Shown piece by piece: positions 52,438 to 60,831 of a stretch of DNA of 64,000 bases (within the stretch, counting starts at the first letter, position 1; each line of letters opens with the position of its first letter). Under the pieces are notes generated by a model. That model did not search any database and had not been told where the DNA came from. It worked only from the letters and a program-made list of their open reading frames with translations. The translations under genes were made by a program, and so were the position numbers. Origin of the DNA: Clostridiales bacterium (GTDB lineage: Bacteria > Bacillota > Clostridia > Christensenellales > Borkfalkiaceae); NCBI GenBank assembly GCA_003523255.1, contig DPGH01000012.1, positions 112,836 through 176,835 of the forward strand, read 5' to 3'.

Positions 52438-53712
52438 ATGAAAAAAGTCGGTGTTGCGATTTTAGGGCTCGGCGTCGTCGGCGGCGGTACGTTCAAAATA
52501 CTTACCGAAAAGAAAGAGTTTTTCAAAAAAACTCAACGGCTCGACGTTACCGTAGAAAGCGTTTTGGAGCGCGATAAAGAGCGCGCGATTAGAGCGGGTG
52601 CGAGCGAAGATATAATCGCCGGTAATATCGAAGAGGTCGTGTCTAATCCCAACGTCGATATCGTCGTAGAAGTTATGGGCGGAGTAGAGCCTGCCAAAAC
52701 TTTCGTGCTTAAAGCGCTTAAAAGCGGCAAAAGCGTAGTAACTTCTAATAAAGAACTTTTCGCCAAATGCAGACACGAACTCGAAGCGGAAGCGCGCAAA
52801 AACGGCGCGGGACTGTATTTCGAAGCGACCTGCGTCGGCGGCGTTCCGATAATACGCACGCTTATAGACGGCATGCAGGCGAACGAAATCGCTTCGATTA
52901 AAGGTATAATAAACGGCACCACGAATTACGTGCTGACAAAAATGACTAAAGACGGGCTTTCATACGAAGCCGCTTTGAAAAACGCACAGGATCTCGGGTT
53001 TGCCGAACGCAACCCCGCGGCGGACGTAGAGGGGTTTGACGCGACTTATAAACTTTCGATTCTCGCAAGCCTTGCCTTCCATAGCGATATTTCGATAGGA
53101 CAAGTATATCGCGAGGGTATAACCGCCGTAACCGCGGAGGATATCTCCGCGGGGGCAGAAGCGGGTTATGTACTTAAACTGCTTGCTATAGGTAAAAAAT
53201 CGGAGGCGGGCGTAGAAGTTCGCGTTCATCCCGCCTTTATACCCGTAAATTCCGGACTTGCGGGAATCAGCGACTCCTTTAACGCCGTACTGTTAAACGG
53301 CGATTCCGTGGGCGAAATAATGCTTACCGGGCGCGGCGCAGGCGCGCTCCCTACCGGCAGTGCAATCGTGTCGGATGTTATTTACGCCGCAAAACATTCC
53401 GAAGATTTTCGAGCGCCGCTCTTCAGCGACGAAAAAACCGAAAAGGAAACGCCTGTCGTTTCGGACTTTATATCGGCAAGGTTCGTAAGACTTACCGCTT
53501 CTTCTTCGGCGTCCGTCGGCAAAATCGTTTCCGCAATGGAAAAATCGGGCGTAAGCGTTAAATCTATAAAAGAAAAAGCGCAAAGCGGCGGCGTAGAGGT
53601 TACCGTTATAACCGCCCCCGCGAAGGAGAGCGCATTCAAAAAGGCAGAGGATAAAATCGCCTCTTCTTGCGGCGACGTAAAAATCGTTTCCGCGATAAGA
53701 GTGGAAGAATAG
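52438..53712 (+). CDS. hom: Homoserine dehydrogenase
   Basis: Reduces aspartate semialdehyde to homoserine for threonine and methionine synthesis. I start at ATG 52438 (MKKVGVAILGLGVVGGGTF), with GGTGAG upstream; a GTG at 52429 lies in the site itself. NAD(P)-binding GLGVVGGG is near residues 10-17, the substrate-binding GIINGTTNYVLTKM follows near 158-171, and the conserved region with EGFDATYKLSILA is close to 197-209. A C-terminal ACT-like domain (about 340-424) suggests threonine feedback. 424 residues, normal length. Ends at a terminator. Confidence 0.95.
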   Translation: MKKVGVAILGLGVVGGGTFKILTEKKEFFKKTQRLDVTVESVLERDKERAIRAGASEDIIAGNIEEVVSNPNVDIVVEVMGGVEPAKTFVLKALKSGKSVVTSNKELFAKCRHELEAEARKNGAGLYFEATCVGGVPIIRTLIDGMQANEIASIKGIINGTTNYVLTKMTKDGLSYEAALKNAQDLGFAERNPAADVEGFDATYKLSILASLAFHSDISIGQVYREGITAVTAEDISAGAEAGYVLKLLAIGKKSEAGVEVRVHPAFIPVNSGLAGISDSFNAVLLNGDSVGEIMLTGRGAGALPTGSAIVSDVIYAAKHSEDFRAPLFSDEKTEKETPVVSDFISARFVRLTASSSASVGKIVSAMEKSGVSVKSIKEKAQSGGVEVTVITAPAKESAFKKAEDKIASSCGDVKIVSAIRVEE

Positions 53713-53730
53713 TTTATAACTAATAAAACA

Positions 53731-53760
53731 AAAACGCTCGCATATCAAGGCGAGCGTTTT
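53731..53760. terminator. Bidirectional terminator between hom and the DnaD gene
   Basis: AAAACGCTCG and CGAGCGTTTT pair over ten bases, with an extra C-G inside giving eleven, and an 8-base loop. The palindromic A/T flanks suit both converging genes. Confidence 0.85.
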
Positions 53761-53773
53761 TCGTTGACTTTGT

Positions 53774-55456
53774 TTATTTTTTGTCAAAGCAGTCGCAACG
53801 ATGCGTGCCGACGTAGCCCGTGTCTTTGCATTTTTCGCAAACGTAAACGGGGGTAAGGTCTTTCGTTTTAAGTCCTATCGAAGCGAGTTTTTTCTCGATT
53901 TCCGCGTTCAATTGCGCTTTTTCAGATTCCAACGCGGCAAGTTTGTCGTTTTGACCGGAAATTTCCGCAAAAGCAAGGTCTTTTTCTATGCTGAACGTTC
54001 TTTCGTAGTCGGCGGCAAAACCTTCTATTTCCATTGCCACGTCTAAATTCTTTTGCGCGACGGAAGCGGCTTTCGCGCGGCGTTTTTCGTATTCGCGGTT
54101 GTAAGCCTCCGGCGATAGTTCTCCGTCGAAAGATGACTTTTCGGTTATCGATTCCGCGGTAAATACGCCTTTGTTTTTCCAGTTTGACAAAACTCCGTTC
54201 ACGTACGCTACGGGCGAATTTTTGCCCGCGGCGAGTTTTGCCGCTTCTAAAATCATATCCTCGCCGAAATTCCAACTTTTCCACGTGGCAAGATTTTCTC
54301 TGTCCCACGCGTTGGGTCTGCGATTTACGCCCGCCGTCGCAAGGAATTTCGAAATAAATTCGTCCGCGATTTTAAGCGAACCGAAATAGTCGCTTACGCT
54401 CGATAAATCTATAAATCCGCGTTCTCTTAAATACTCTATAAGTTCATCCATGGCTTTAAGAGAGTTCTTGCCCGATTTAAAACATTCGGATGCGATAAAC
54501 AAAAGCGTTTCGTCCGAATAGCCGTAAGAAAGCCATTTGTTGGTATATACGTCTATTACCGTTTCCATAACCTCGGTGTATACCGAAAGCGTTTTGTTTA
54601 TCTTTATCGCAAGGTCGTAAACCGCTTGTTTTTTATCGAAATAACCTTTCATTTCGCTTACGGAAAAACATTTTACCGAATATAATTCGTTAAGCAGACG
54701 GTCGAGCGTTTCCATGCCGCCTTTTTTTACTTTGCTTGCGGCAAACGTAATCGCTTCCGTTTCGAACCCAAGGTCGCCGGTCCATTTTTTATAAAAATTC
54801 AAATCTTCGATTTCGGGCTTGCGTTTAAGCGAAAGCGCTTTGAAAATCTTTTCTATTTCCGCCGTACGCAAAACGTAAGAAGAAAGTTCTTTTTCAACCT
54901 TTTCTACGGTAACAACGCCTTTTTCGGCAAAATTTTTCGCCACGCGCGTTATATACTTATAGCCGATATCCGAGCCTTTAAGGTCAACGCAATAATTGAC
55001 TATCATAATCATCGCTTCGGGCTTTATGCCGTACGTTTCCATCACGTTAAAGTATTCCGTGTATTCGTTCGTGCCTATCATGCGCGAAGATACCGCCTGT
55101 TGCACGGCTTTGGTAAACTCGGAGTATTTTTCGGTTTTGTATTTTCTCGGTTTTGAAAGAGAAGTCGCTTTCACCGGGAAGTATTCTACGGAAAGCGGGT
55201 CAGAGGAAAGCACGGAAACCAAGCCGAATTCTTCCCAGTACTTAAAGCAAGAAAGAACTTCTTCTTCAGAAAGTTTAAGGGTATCCGCAACGTCTTTAAC
55301 AGACCTGTCGCCACGGTCGAATTTGCATAAATATAAACCGTAAAGGTAGACTTTAACCGCTTCTCCCGAAGAGAAAGGCATGTATTGACAGATAAATACG
55401 TTTTCTACGTCGGTAAATGCCGACGACGTAAAATCTTTAGAATAAAAACAGGTCAT
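53774..55456 (-). CDS. DnaD-domain replication protein with C-terminal cysteine motif
   Basis: A 560-residue protein of the DnaB/DnaD primosome family that helps load the replicative helicase. I start at ATG 55456 (MTCFYSKDFTSSAF), after GGAGAG; the upstream TTG at 55480 has no site of its own. The N-terminal ~100 residues are a winged-helix DnaD_N-type domain (LKLSEEEVLSCFKYWEEFGLV); several helical DnaD_2 repeats follow, with NAWDRENLATWKSWNFGEDMI near 390-410. The C-terminus carries CEKC-KDTGY...CDC-FDKK, a CxxC/CxC zinc-like motif also seen in DnaC/DnaI helicase loaders. It is much longer than Bacillus DnaD, and no loader gene is adjacent. Confidence 0.82.
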   Translation of the reverse strand: MTCFYSKDFTSSAFTDVENVFICQYMPFSSGEAVKVYLYGLYLCKFDRGDRSVKDVADTLKLSEEEVLSCFKYWEEFGLVSVLSSDPLSVEYFPVKATSLSKPRKYKTEKYSEFTKAVQQAVSSRMIGTNEYTEYFNVMETYGIKPEAMIMIVNYCVDLKGSDIGYKYITRVAKNFAEKGVVTVEKVEKELSSYVLRTAEIEKIFKALSLKRKPEIEDLNFYKKWTGDLGFETEAITFAASKVKKGGMETLDRLLNELYSVKCFSVSEMKGYFDKKQAVYDLAIKINKTLSVYTEVMETVIDVYTNKWLSYGYSDETLLFIASECFKSGKNSLKAMDELIEYLRERGFIDLSSVSDYFGSLKIADEFISKFLATAGVNRRPNAWDRENLATWKSWNFGEDMILEAAKLAAGKNSPVAYVNGVLSNWKNKGVFTAESITEKSSFDGELSPEAYNREYEKRRAKAASVAQKNLDVAMEIEGFAADYERTFSIEKDLAFAEISGQNDKLAALESEKAQLNAEIEKKLASIGLKTKDLTPVYVCEKCKDTGYVGTHRCDCFDKK

Positions 55457-55493
55457 AAAATAACGCTCTCCGTAAAGCAAATCTTAAAAACGC

Positions 55494-55522
55494 TTGCTTT
55501 GGCGAATATATTGTTATATAAT
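55494..55522 (+). promoter_or_regulatory. Promoter of the hydrolase-lepB-pepF-dnaB operon
   Basis: TTGCTT (55494-55499) and perfect TATAAT (55517-55522) with a 17-base spacer, 143 bases before the first ATG. An ACGGCGC-ATC-GCGCCGT hairpin (55634-55650) lies in the leader shortly before the GGAG site. Confidence 0.6.
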
Positions 55523-55633
55523 ATTATTTAAGTTATATCTACATATTCGGGTAGTATAACCATAACGCCGTATATCGACATTATAAACGAATAAACGTAA
55601 AAAATCAACCTTTATAAACGGCTCTTTTAAAAA

Positions 55634-55650
55634 ACGGCGCATCGCGCCGT
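55634..55650 (+). promoter_or_regulatory. Leader hairpin before the hydrolase-like gene
   Basis: A perfect 7-bp stem with a three-base loop ending nine bases before the ribosome binding site. No T-run. It could influence translation of the first gene of the operon. Confidence 0.45.
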
Positions 55651-55665
55651 AGCCGACGGAGTAAC

Positions 55666-57351
55666 ATGGCAAGCGAAATTCTTACGCCCGCGCTCGTGTG
55701 GGAGGATTTTAAAATAGAACACTCTCCCGAACCGGAACTTATAGCCGAATATAAAAACGACGGCGTTACCGTAACGCGTTTCACCCTCCGCGGGAGAAGC
55801 GTAAAAGGCGGCGACGTTAAAATTTACTGCGCCCTCGCGCGGGACGAAAGTCTTGAAAAAAGCCCGGGCGTTTTCGTCGTACAAGATTTTGCGGACGGCG
55901 CGGACGAAACGTTTATAACGTTTCTCGCACGCAAAGGTTTTACCGCGCTCGTTTTCGATCTGGCGGGGAGCGTAGGCGACAGGGGTAACAGAACCGTTTA
56001 CCCCGACAGCGTTTCTTACGCGAATTACGCTAATTGTAAAGATTCGATTTTGACCGTAAACGGTAGTATAAAAGATACGTGCTGGTACGAATGGGGTGTT
56101 GCGGCAAGGTATGCGTTCGATTACCTCGCTTCGTTACCTTTTGTTACTGGTATAGGCGGAATAGGCACGGGAGAAGCGGCTACCGTATTGTGGCATCTCG
56201 CCGCGACGGAAAAACGCTTGAAATGCGCCGCATTCGTTAAAAATTGCGGTTGGCTCGCTTATTCCGGCAGATTTAAATTCAGCGGAATTCCGGACGCGGA
56301 TTTCAACGACGAAACTTTAAAATTCGTTGCGGGGGTAGAGCCGCAAACTTACGCCGCGCATATCACTTGCCCGACGATGCTTTTGGTGCCGACGAATTGC
56401 AAGCGTTTCGACGCGGACAGGGCGTGCGATACCCTTTCCCGCATAAAAGACGGGATTTATTGCTTTTTAGACTACTCGGTCAAGTTCAGAGATTCCGTCT
56501 CGCATGACGAACTTAAAAACTGCGAGTTGTTTTTCGATAAATTTTTATGCGGCAAGTCCGTTGATTTACCGTCAAAAGCGGAAATATACGGCGAAGCGGA
56601 AAACGGCAAACTCAAAATAAGCGTTTCGCCGGACGAAAAAGAACTTGCGGGCGTTTCCGTTTACGTTGCGGAGGGTGTGGTAGACCCCGCGCTTCGGTCA
56701 TGGAGAGAGATAAAAGAATTTTCGGTTACGGACGACGGAAAACACGTTTTCTGTTACGCTCCATATTCCGGCTCGGGTATCGTAACGTTTTTCGCGCGGA
56801 TGCGATACAAAAACGGCGCGACCGTAGGAACGCCTGTGCTTTGTAAAAAGTTTTCCGAAAGCGAAGCCTCTCTTAAATATAAAAGCAACGTTATATATTC
56901 GTCGAGAGAATGCGAAACGGAAGGCGTTTTCGGCGCGGCTACGAGCGGCGTGCCCGCTCCGATAGATATAGATCTTTTTCCGGATAACGTCGTCGCGGTA
57001 GGCGAGGGACCTTGCGGAATAAAAGGCGTGAGGTGTACCGGCGGTTTGCTTACGTTTGCCGTCGGCGCGGAGAGATACCGTCCTTCGGAAGAGGCAAGCA
57101 TACTTTTAGACGCGTACGTTAAAGAAGATTCGGTTTTATCCGCAAGCGTTTACACGGACTTTTTCGGTAACCGCGTCGAATACGTCGCACGGTTAAAATT
57201 ACGCGGCGGCAACATCTGGCATAACGTAAAGTTTTCGAGAACGGATTTTAAAACCGCCGAAGGCAGACCTCTTAAAAACTTCGATAGTATTCAGGGGCTT
57301 AAAATTGACGCCGTAGGGGAATACTTGATTAACAACGTGTTGTGGGTGTAA
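55666..57351 (+). CDS. Alpha/beta-hydrolase-like protein without nucleophile serine
   Basis: A 561-residue protein whose first ~330 residues follow the acetylxylan esterase/dienelactone hydrolase-like fold (VFVVQDFADG, GFTALVFDLAGSVGDRGNR, then WHLAATEKRLKCAAFVKNCGW). At the expected nucleophile elbow the sequence is G165-I-G167-T-G169, with Gly in place of the Ser of GxSxG; FHDELKN near 285 includes a possible histidine. The C-terminal ~230 residues are beta-rich and unrecognised. No signal peptide. It is first in the operon with lepB and pepF. Either it is catalytically inactive or uses another residue; the family assignment is moderate. Confidence 0.65.
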   Translation: MASEILTPALVWEDFKIEHSPEPELIAEYKNDGVTVTRFTLRGRSVKGGDVKIYCALARDESLEKSPGVFVVQDFADGADETFITFLARKGFTALVFDLAGSVGDRGNRTVYPDSVSYANYANCKDSILTVNGSIKDTCWYEWGVAARYAFDYLASLPFVTGIGGIGTGEAATVLWHLAATEKRLKCAAFVKNCGWLAYSGRFKFSGIPDADFNDETLKFVAGVEPQTYAAHITCPTMLLVPTNCKRFDADRACDTLSRIKDGIYCFLDYSVKFRDSVSHDELKNCELFFDKFLCGKSVDLPSKAEIYGEAENGKLKISVSPDEKELAGVSVYVAEGVVDPALRSWREIKEFSVTDDGKHVFCYAPYSGSGIVTFFARMRYKNGATVGTPVLCKKFSESEASLKYKSNVIYSSRECETEGVFGAATSGVPAPIDIDLFPDNVVAVGEGPCGIKGVRCTGGLLTFAVGAERYRPSEEASILLDAYVKEDSVLSASVYTDFFGNRVEYVARLKLRGGNIWHNVKFSRTDFKTAEGRPLKNFDSIQGLKIDAVGEYLINNVLWV

Positions 57352-57365
57352 AGGCTTTCGGTAAA

Positions 57366-57953
57366 ATGTATTATAAAATTCGCAACAGTCTTATCGAGGA
57401 CGAGCAAAAAGAAATTAAATCCGATTTGCGTTTTCTGGCGATTATCGGCGTCCTTACGGCGATTTTTTTCGCTATAGTCATTGTTTTTAACGAGGTTTTT
57501 ATAACCGTAACGGTAGACGGACCTTCTATGCAACCTAATTATTATACGGGGGACGTGCTTTTGGTAAACAAAGCCAAAACGCCCGAATACGGCGATGTGG
57601 TGATAGTTGACCTCGGCGAAAAATGGCTTATAAAACGCGTAGTCGCAAAGGGCGGAGATACGGTTGAATTAAAAGACGGGTACGTATACAGAAACGGCGA
57701 AAAACTTATAGAAGATTACGTTAAAGAGCAGGGCAAAACCATTCGCGAAACGTTAGGCGATAAGTTCGTTTTGGGTAAAGACGAGATTTTTTATCTCGGC
57801 GATAACCGTGCGGAAAGCAGAGACGCGAGACATTACGGCGCGTGTACTACGGGTGAAATCGTCGGCGTAGTTGAAAACGATTATCCTTTCGTATTGAAAT
57901 TCGGAACGTTTTTGCGTAAACTGTTTTACGGTTTTACTTACGTAAAGGATTAA
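57366..57953 (+). CDS. lepB: Signal peptidase I
   Basis: Cleaves signal peptides from exported proteins at the membrane. I start at ATG 57366; the frame opens at GTG 57342 inside the preceding gene. One N-terminal membrane segment (about 22-41) is followed by the catalytic Ser54 in DGPSMQPN and general base Lys90 in WLIKRVVA, then GDNRAESRDARHYG (about 144-157). 195 residues is typical for Gram-positive type I enzymes. It would process the large secreted proteins encoded elsewhere in the genome, including those in this window. Confidence 0.95.
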   Translation: MYYKIRNSLIEDEQKEIKSDLRFLAIIGVLTAIFFAIVIVFNEVFITVTVDGPSMQPNYYTGDVLLVNKAKTPEYGDVVIVDLGEKWLIKRVVAKGGDTVELKDGYVYRNGEKLIEDYVKEQGKTIRETLGDKFVLGKDEIFYLGDNRAESRDARHYGACTTGEIVGVVENDYPFVLKFGTFLRKLFYGFTYVKD

Positions 57954-57972
57954 CTAACGGAGAAAAGTAAAA

Positions 57973-58470
57973 GTGTTGCAACCTAAAAACCGACTCGTTT
58001 TCGGGGTCGTAAAAGGCGCCGTTAAAGGCGTGTTGAAAGCGATATATAAAGTGTTGTCAGTATTTAATCTGCACTTTACGCTTTTTCTTGCCGTTTTAGG
58101 TTTGATACTTTATCTTACGGGTACGTTTGAAAAGGGCGGCGCGCTTTTGATATGTTACGTGTTGCTTTTGATTTTGTCGGTTATATTCGCGCTTTTTTCT
58201 ACGATAAAAAAGGTTTTTAAAATCGGCAAAAAGAAAGGTGGCGGCGTTACGATAGTTAATACCGATAGCGAAACCGAGAACGAAAACGTGGGAGTCCCGC
58301 ACGAAGAGAAAAAAACATATTCGGGCGAGTCGAGAGAAGAATGCGAGCCGCGTTATTACAGGGTAAAGCAAGACCCGCGCTGTATTATGGCAGAGTACCC
58401 CGACAGGTACGTTTTGTATCGCAAAACAGAAAACGGGCTGAAAAGGATACGCACCGACTACAAAAGATAA
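57973..58470 (+). CDS. Small membrane protein of unknown function
   Basis: A 165-residue protein starting at GTG 57973 after GGAG. Two membrane-spanning stretches at about residues 34-50 and 57-76 are followed by a basic patch (KIGKKKGGG) and an acidic stretch, then a conserved-looking tail with YRVKQDPRCIMAEYPDRYVL. I recognise no family. It lies between lepB and a second small membrane protein, all on one strand, so it may belong to the cell-envelope functions of this operon. Confidence 0.72.
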   Translation: MLQPKNRLVFGVVKGAVKGVLKAIYKVLSVFNLHFTLFLAVLGLILYLTGTFEKGGALLICYVLLLILSVIFALFSTIKKVFKIGKKKGGGVTIVNTDSETENENVGVPHEEKKTYSGESREECEPRYYRVKQDPRCIMAEYPDRYVLYRKTENGLKRIRTDYKR

Positions 58471-58481
58471 AAAGAGGACTT

Positions 58482-59006
58482 ATGACCGAGTATTTTAAGA
58501 CGGAATATTACGAACAGGCTAAAAGACAACGTAAAAAAGTGCTGGCTATATATTTTATCGTTTTTGCCGTTTATCTGGCGGCAAGCGGGGTATTGCTCGG
58601 TTATTACGTTACGCTTACCTATCAATCGCCGAAAATCACCGTGGTAAAACTTATCGAATATCCCCTTACCGCGGTTTTTATAGTTTTTTCTTTTATCTAT
58701 CTCGGCATTGCCGTAAGAAGGGTAAATAAATTTTACGCTATGTGCGTTAATATCATTACGGGGTTAAAAGAGACTTCCGAAGCGAACTTTTTCGAGTATG
58801 ACGAAACTTTGACGGAAAAAGACGGCGTGGATATGAAGTCGCTCGTATTTCTCGAATGGAACAAGTATAAAAAAGGCTATTACGAAAGAAAAGTTCTCGT
58901 TTTTTACGAAAAAGAATTTCCCGAGATACCCGAGGGGTCGGGCGTTAGGTTTATAACGCAGGGCAACGTTCTCGTGTCTTACGAAATTTTAGACGAAACC
59001 GTATAA
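58482..59006 (+). CDS. Small membrane protein of unknown function
   Basis: A 174-residue protein. ATG 58482 after AAGAGG is used; the open frame extends further upstream, but that part is antiparallel to the preceding gene's coding sequence in another frame. Two membrane segments at about 20-43 and 55-77, with a charged N-terminus. The C-terminal soluble part has VFLEWNKYKKGYYERKVLVF and EFPEIPEGSGV. No family recognised. It sits between the GTG-started membrane gene and pepF, with a 38-base gap to pepF. Confidence 0.72.
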   Translation: MTEYFKTEYYEQAKRQRKKVLAIYFIVFAVYLAASGVLLGYYVTLTYQSPKITVVKLIEYPLTAVFIVFSFIYLGIAVRRVNKFYAMCVNIITGLKETSEANFFEYDETLTEKDGVDMKSLVFLEWNKYKKGYYERKVLVFYEKEFPEIPEGSGVRFITQGNVLVSYEILDETV

Positions 59007-59044
59007 AAACGCGGCGCTACATAAAAATCTTAAAGGAGAAAAAC

Positions 59045-60796
59045 ATGACTTTAAAATACGACTGGAATACGCAGGAAATTTACGAAAACGCGGAAGCGTG
59101 GAACAAAGACTACGATACGGTTAAAAACGGAGCCGATTTTTCGGAGTTTAAAGGCAAACTCGGAGATGCCGAGCAATTTTTGCTCTGTATGAAAAAACAG
59201 GAAAAATTCGGTAGAATTCTTGAGAAGTTAAGCGTTTACGCCATGATGAAGCACGACGAAAACACGAAAGATTCGCTTGCGGATTCGCTTTATTCGCGCG
59301 TATCTTCGCTCGCTTCGGATTTTTCCGCGGCGGCGGCGTTTATCGTGCCCGAACTTACCGCGCTTCCAGAAGAAACGCTTAAAAGTTATATCGCAAACGA
59401 AAAATTTTCCGCATACGATTATTCGCTAAAATGTATATTAAAATCCAAACAACACGTTTTAAGCGAAAACGAAGAAAAAATACTTGCTATGGCGGGTGAA
59501 ACTTTCGGTTCGTTCCGCGATATCTTTACTAAAACGGACAACGCCGACCTTAACGCCGGCAGTATAAAAAAAGACGGTAAAAACGTTAAACTTACCCACG
59601 GCATGTACGGCGTTTTGATGCAGGACAAAGACCGCGATATAAGACGGAAAACTTTCCGTAAATATTATAAAGCGTATACTTCGCTTATAAACACCATATC
59701 CGCAACATATTACGGCAGCGTTAAAAAAGACGTGCTCGTTGCAAAGGTTAAAAAATATCCGTCCGCTCTCGCAATGGCGCTCGATTCCGAAGACGTGGAC
59801 GTAAAGGTTTACGAAAACCTTATTTCTTCCGTGCATCGCGCGTTTCCGCTTTTGCACCGCTATATGGCTGAAAAGAAAAAAATACTCGGTTACGACGAAA
59901 TGCATATGTACGACATGTACGTTCCCGCAACCGAGGGAAAAGATATTAAACTTCCGTACGAAAAGGCTTACGACCTCGTTATAGAGGGACTTTCGGTATT
60001 CGGGGACGAATACGCGAATCTTCTTAAACGGGCGAGAGAAGAACGCTGGATAGACGTATACGAAAAGGACGGCAAAAAGAGCGGCGCGTACAGCGTAGCG
60101 GTTTACGACACGCACCCCTACGTACTTTTAAACTATCAGCAAACCACGCACGAGATTTTTACCATCGCGCACGAGATGGGGCATAGCATTCACTCGTATT
60201 TTTCCAACAAAAATCAGCCGTACGATAAATCCGATTATAAGATATTCGTGGCGGAAGTTGCGAGCACCGTGAACGAAGTGCTTCTCGTCAAATACTTGTT
60301 AAAGAAAGAAAAAGACGTTAAAACCAGAAAGTTTTTACTTTCTTATTTCCTTGAAATGCTTCGCACCACCCTATTCCGTCAGACACAGTTCGCCGAGTTT
60401 GAAGAATTTTCGCATTCTTCGGTAGAAAAGGGCGAGCCGCTTACAAAAGAAAGCATGTGCGCGGAATATTTAAGACTTAATAAAGAATATTACGGAGACG
60501 CCGTCGTTTCAGACGACGAAATAAAGTACGAATGGGCAAGAATTCCGCATTTTTACCGCGCGTTTTACGTTTATAAATACGCGACGGGTATAATCAGCGC
60601 GACCGCAATCGTGAGGCGGATACTTACCGAGGGCGAACCCGCCGTTAAAGATTATTTTAAGTTTTTGTCCTCCGGCAATTCTGCGGGACCTGTAGAACTT
60701 CTTAAAATCGCGGGTGCGGATTTAACTAAGGACGAACCCTTTAACGCGGCGTTCAAGGAGTTTGAGGACGCGCTTGAGGAATTTTGTAAACTATAA
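59045..60796 (+). CDS. pepF: Oligoendopeptidase F
   Basis: A 583-residue cytosolic M3-family zinc metallopeptidase that degrades short peptides. The zinc motif HEMGH is at residues 376-380, with the third ligand in EVASTVNE about 25 residues further. AAGGAG precedes the ATG. Length and motif spacing match PepF. It lies 38 bases after a small membrane protein gene and 35 bases before dnaB, so it is probably co-transcribed with both; the role there is likely general peptide turnover. Confidence 0.95.
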   Translation: MTLKYDWNTQEIYENAEAWNKDYDTVKNGADFSEFKGKLGDAEQFLLCMKKQEKFGRILEKLSVYAMMKHDENTKDSLADSLYSRVSSLASDFSAAAAFIVPELTALPEETLKSYIANEKFSAYDYSLKCILKSKQHVLSENEEKILAMAGETFGSFRDIFTKTDNADLNAGSIKKDGKNVKLTHGMYGVLMQDKDRDIRRKTFRKYYKAYTSLINTISATYYGSVKKDVLVAKVKKYPSALAMALDSEDVDVKVYENLISSVHRAFPLLHRYMAEKKKILGYDEMHMYDMYVPATEGKDIKLPYEKAYDLVIEGLSVFGDEYANLLKRAREERWIDVYEKDGKKSGAYSVAVYDTHPYVLLNYQQTTHEIFTIAHEMGHSIHSYFSNKNQPYDKSDYKIFVAEVASTVNEVLLVKYLLKKEKDVKTRKFLLSYFLEMLRTTLFRQTQFAEFEEFSHSSVEKGEPLTKESMCAEYLRLNKEYYGDAVVSDDEIKYEWARIPHFYRAFYVYKYATGIISATAIVRRILTEGEPAVKDYFKFLSSGNSAGPVELLKIAGADLTKDEPFNAAFKEFEDALEEFCKL

Positions 60797-60831
60797 TCTA
60801 TTATTACCTAAAGAAAACAGGATAATCACAG

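Noticed and set aside
58341..58481. In-frame upstream extension of the membrane protein at 58482
   Set aside because: It overlaps the preceding gene in another frame and ATG 58482 has its own ribosome binding site.
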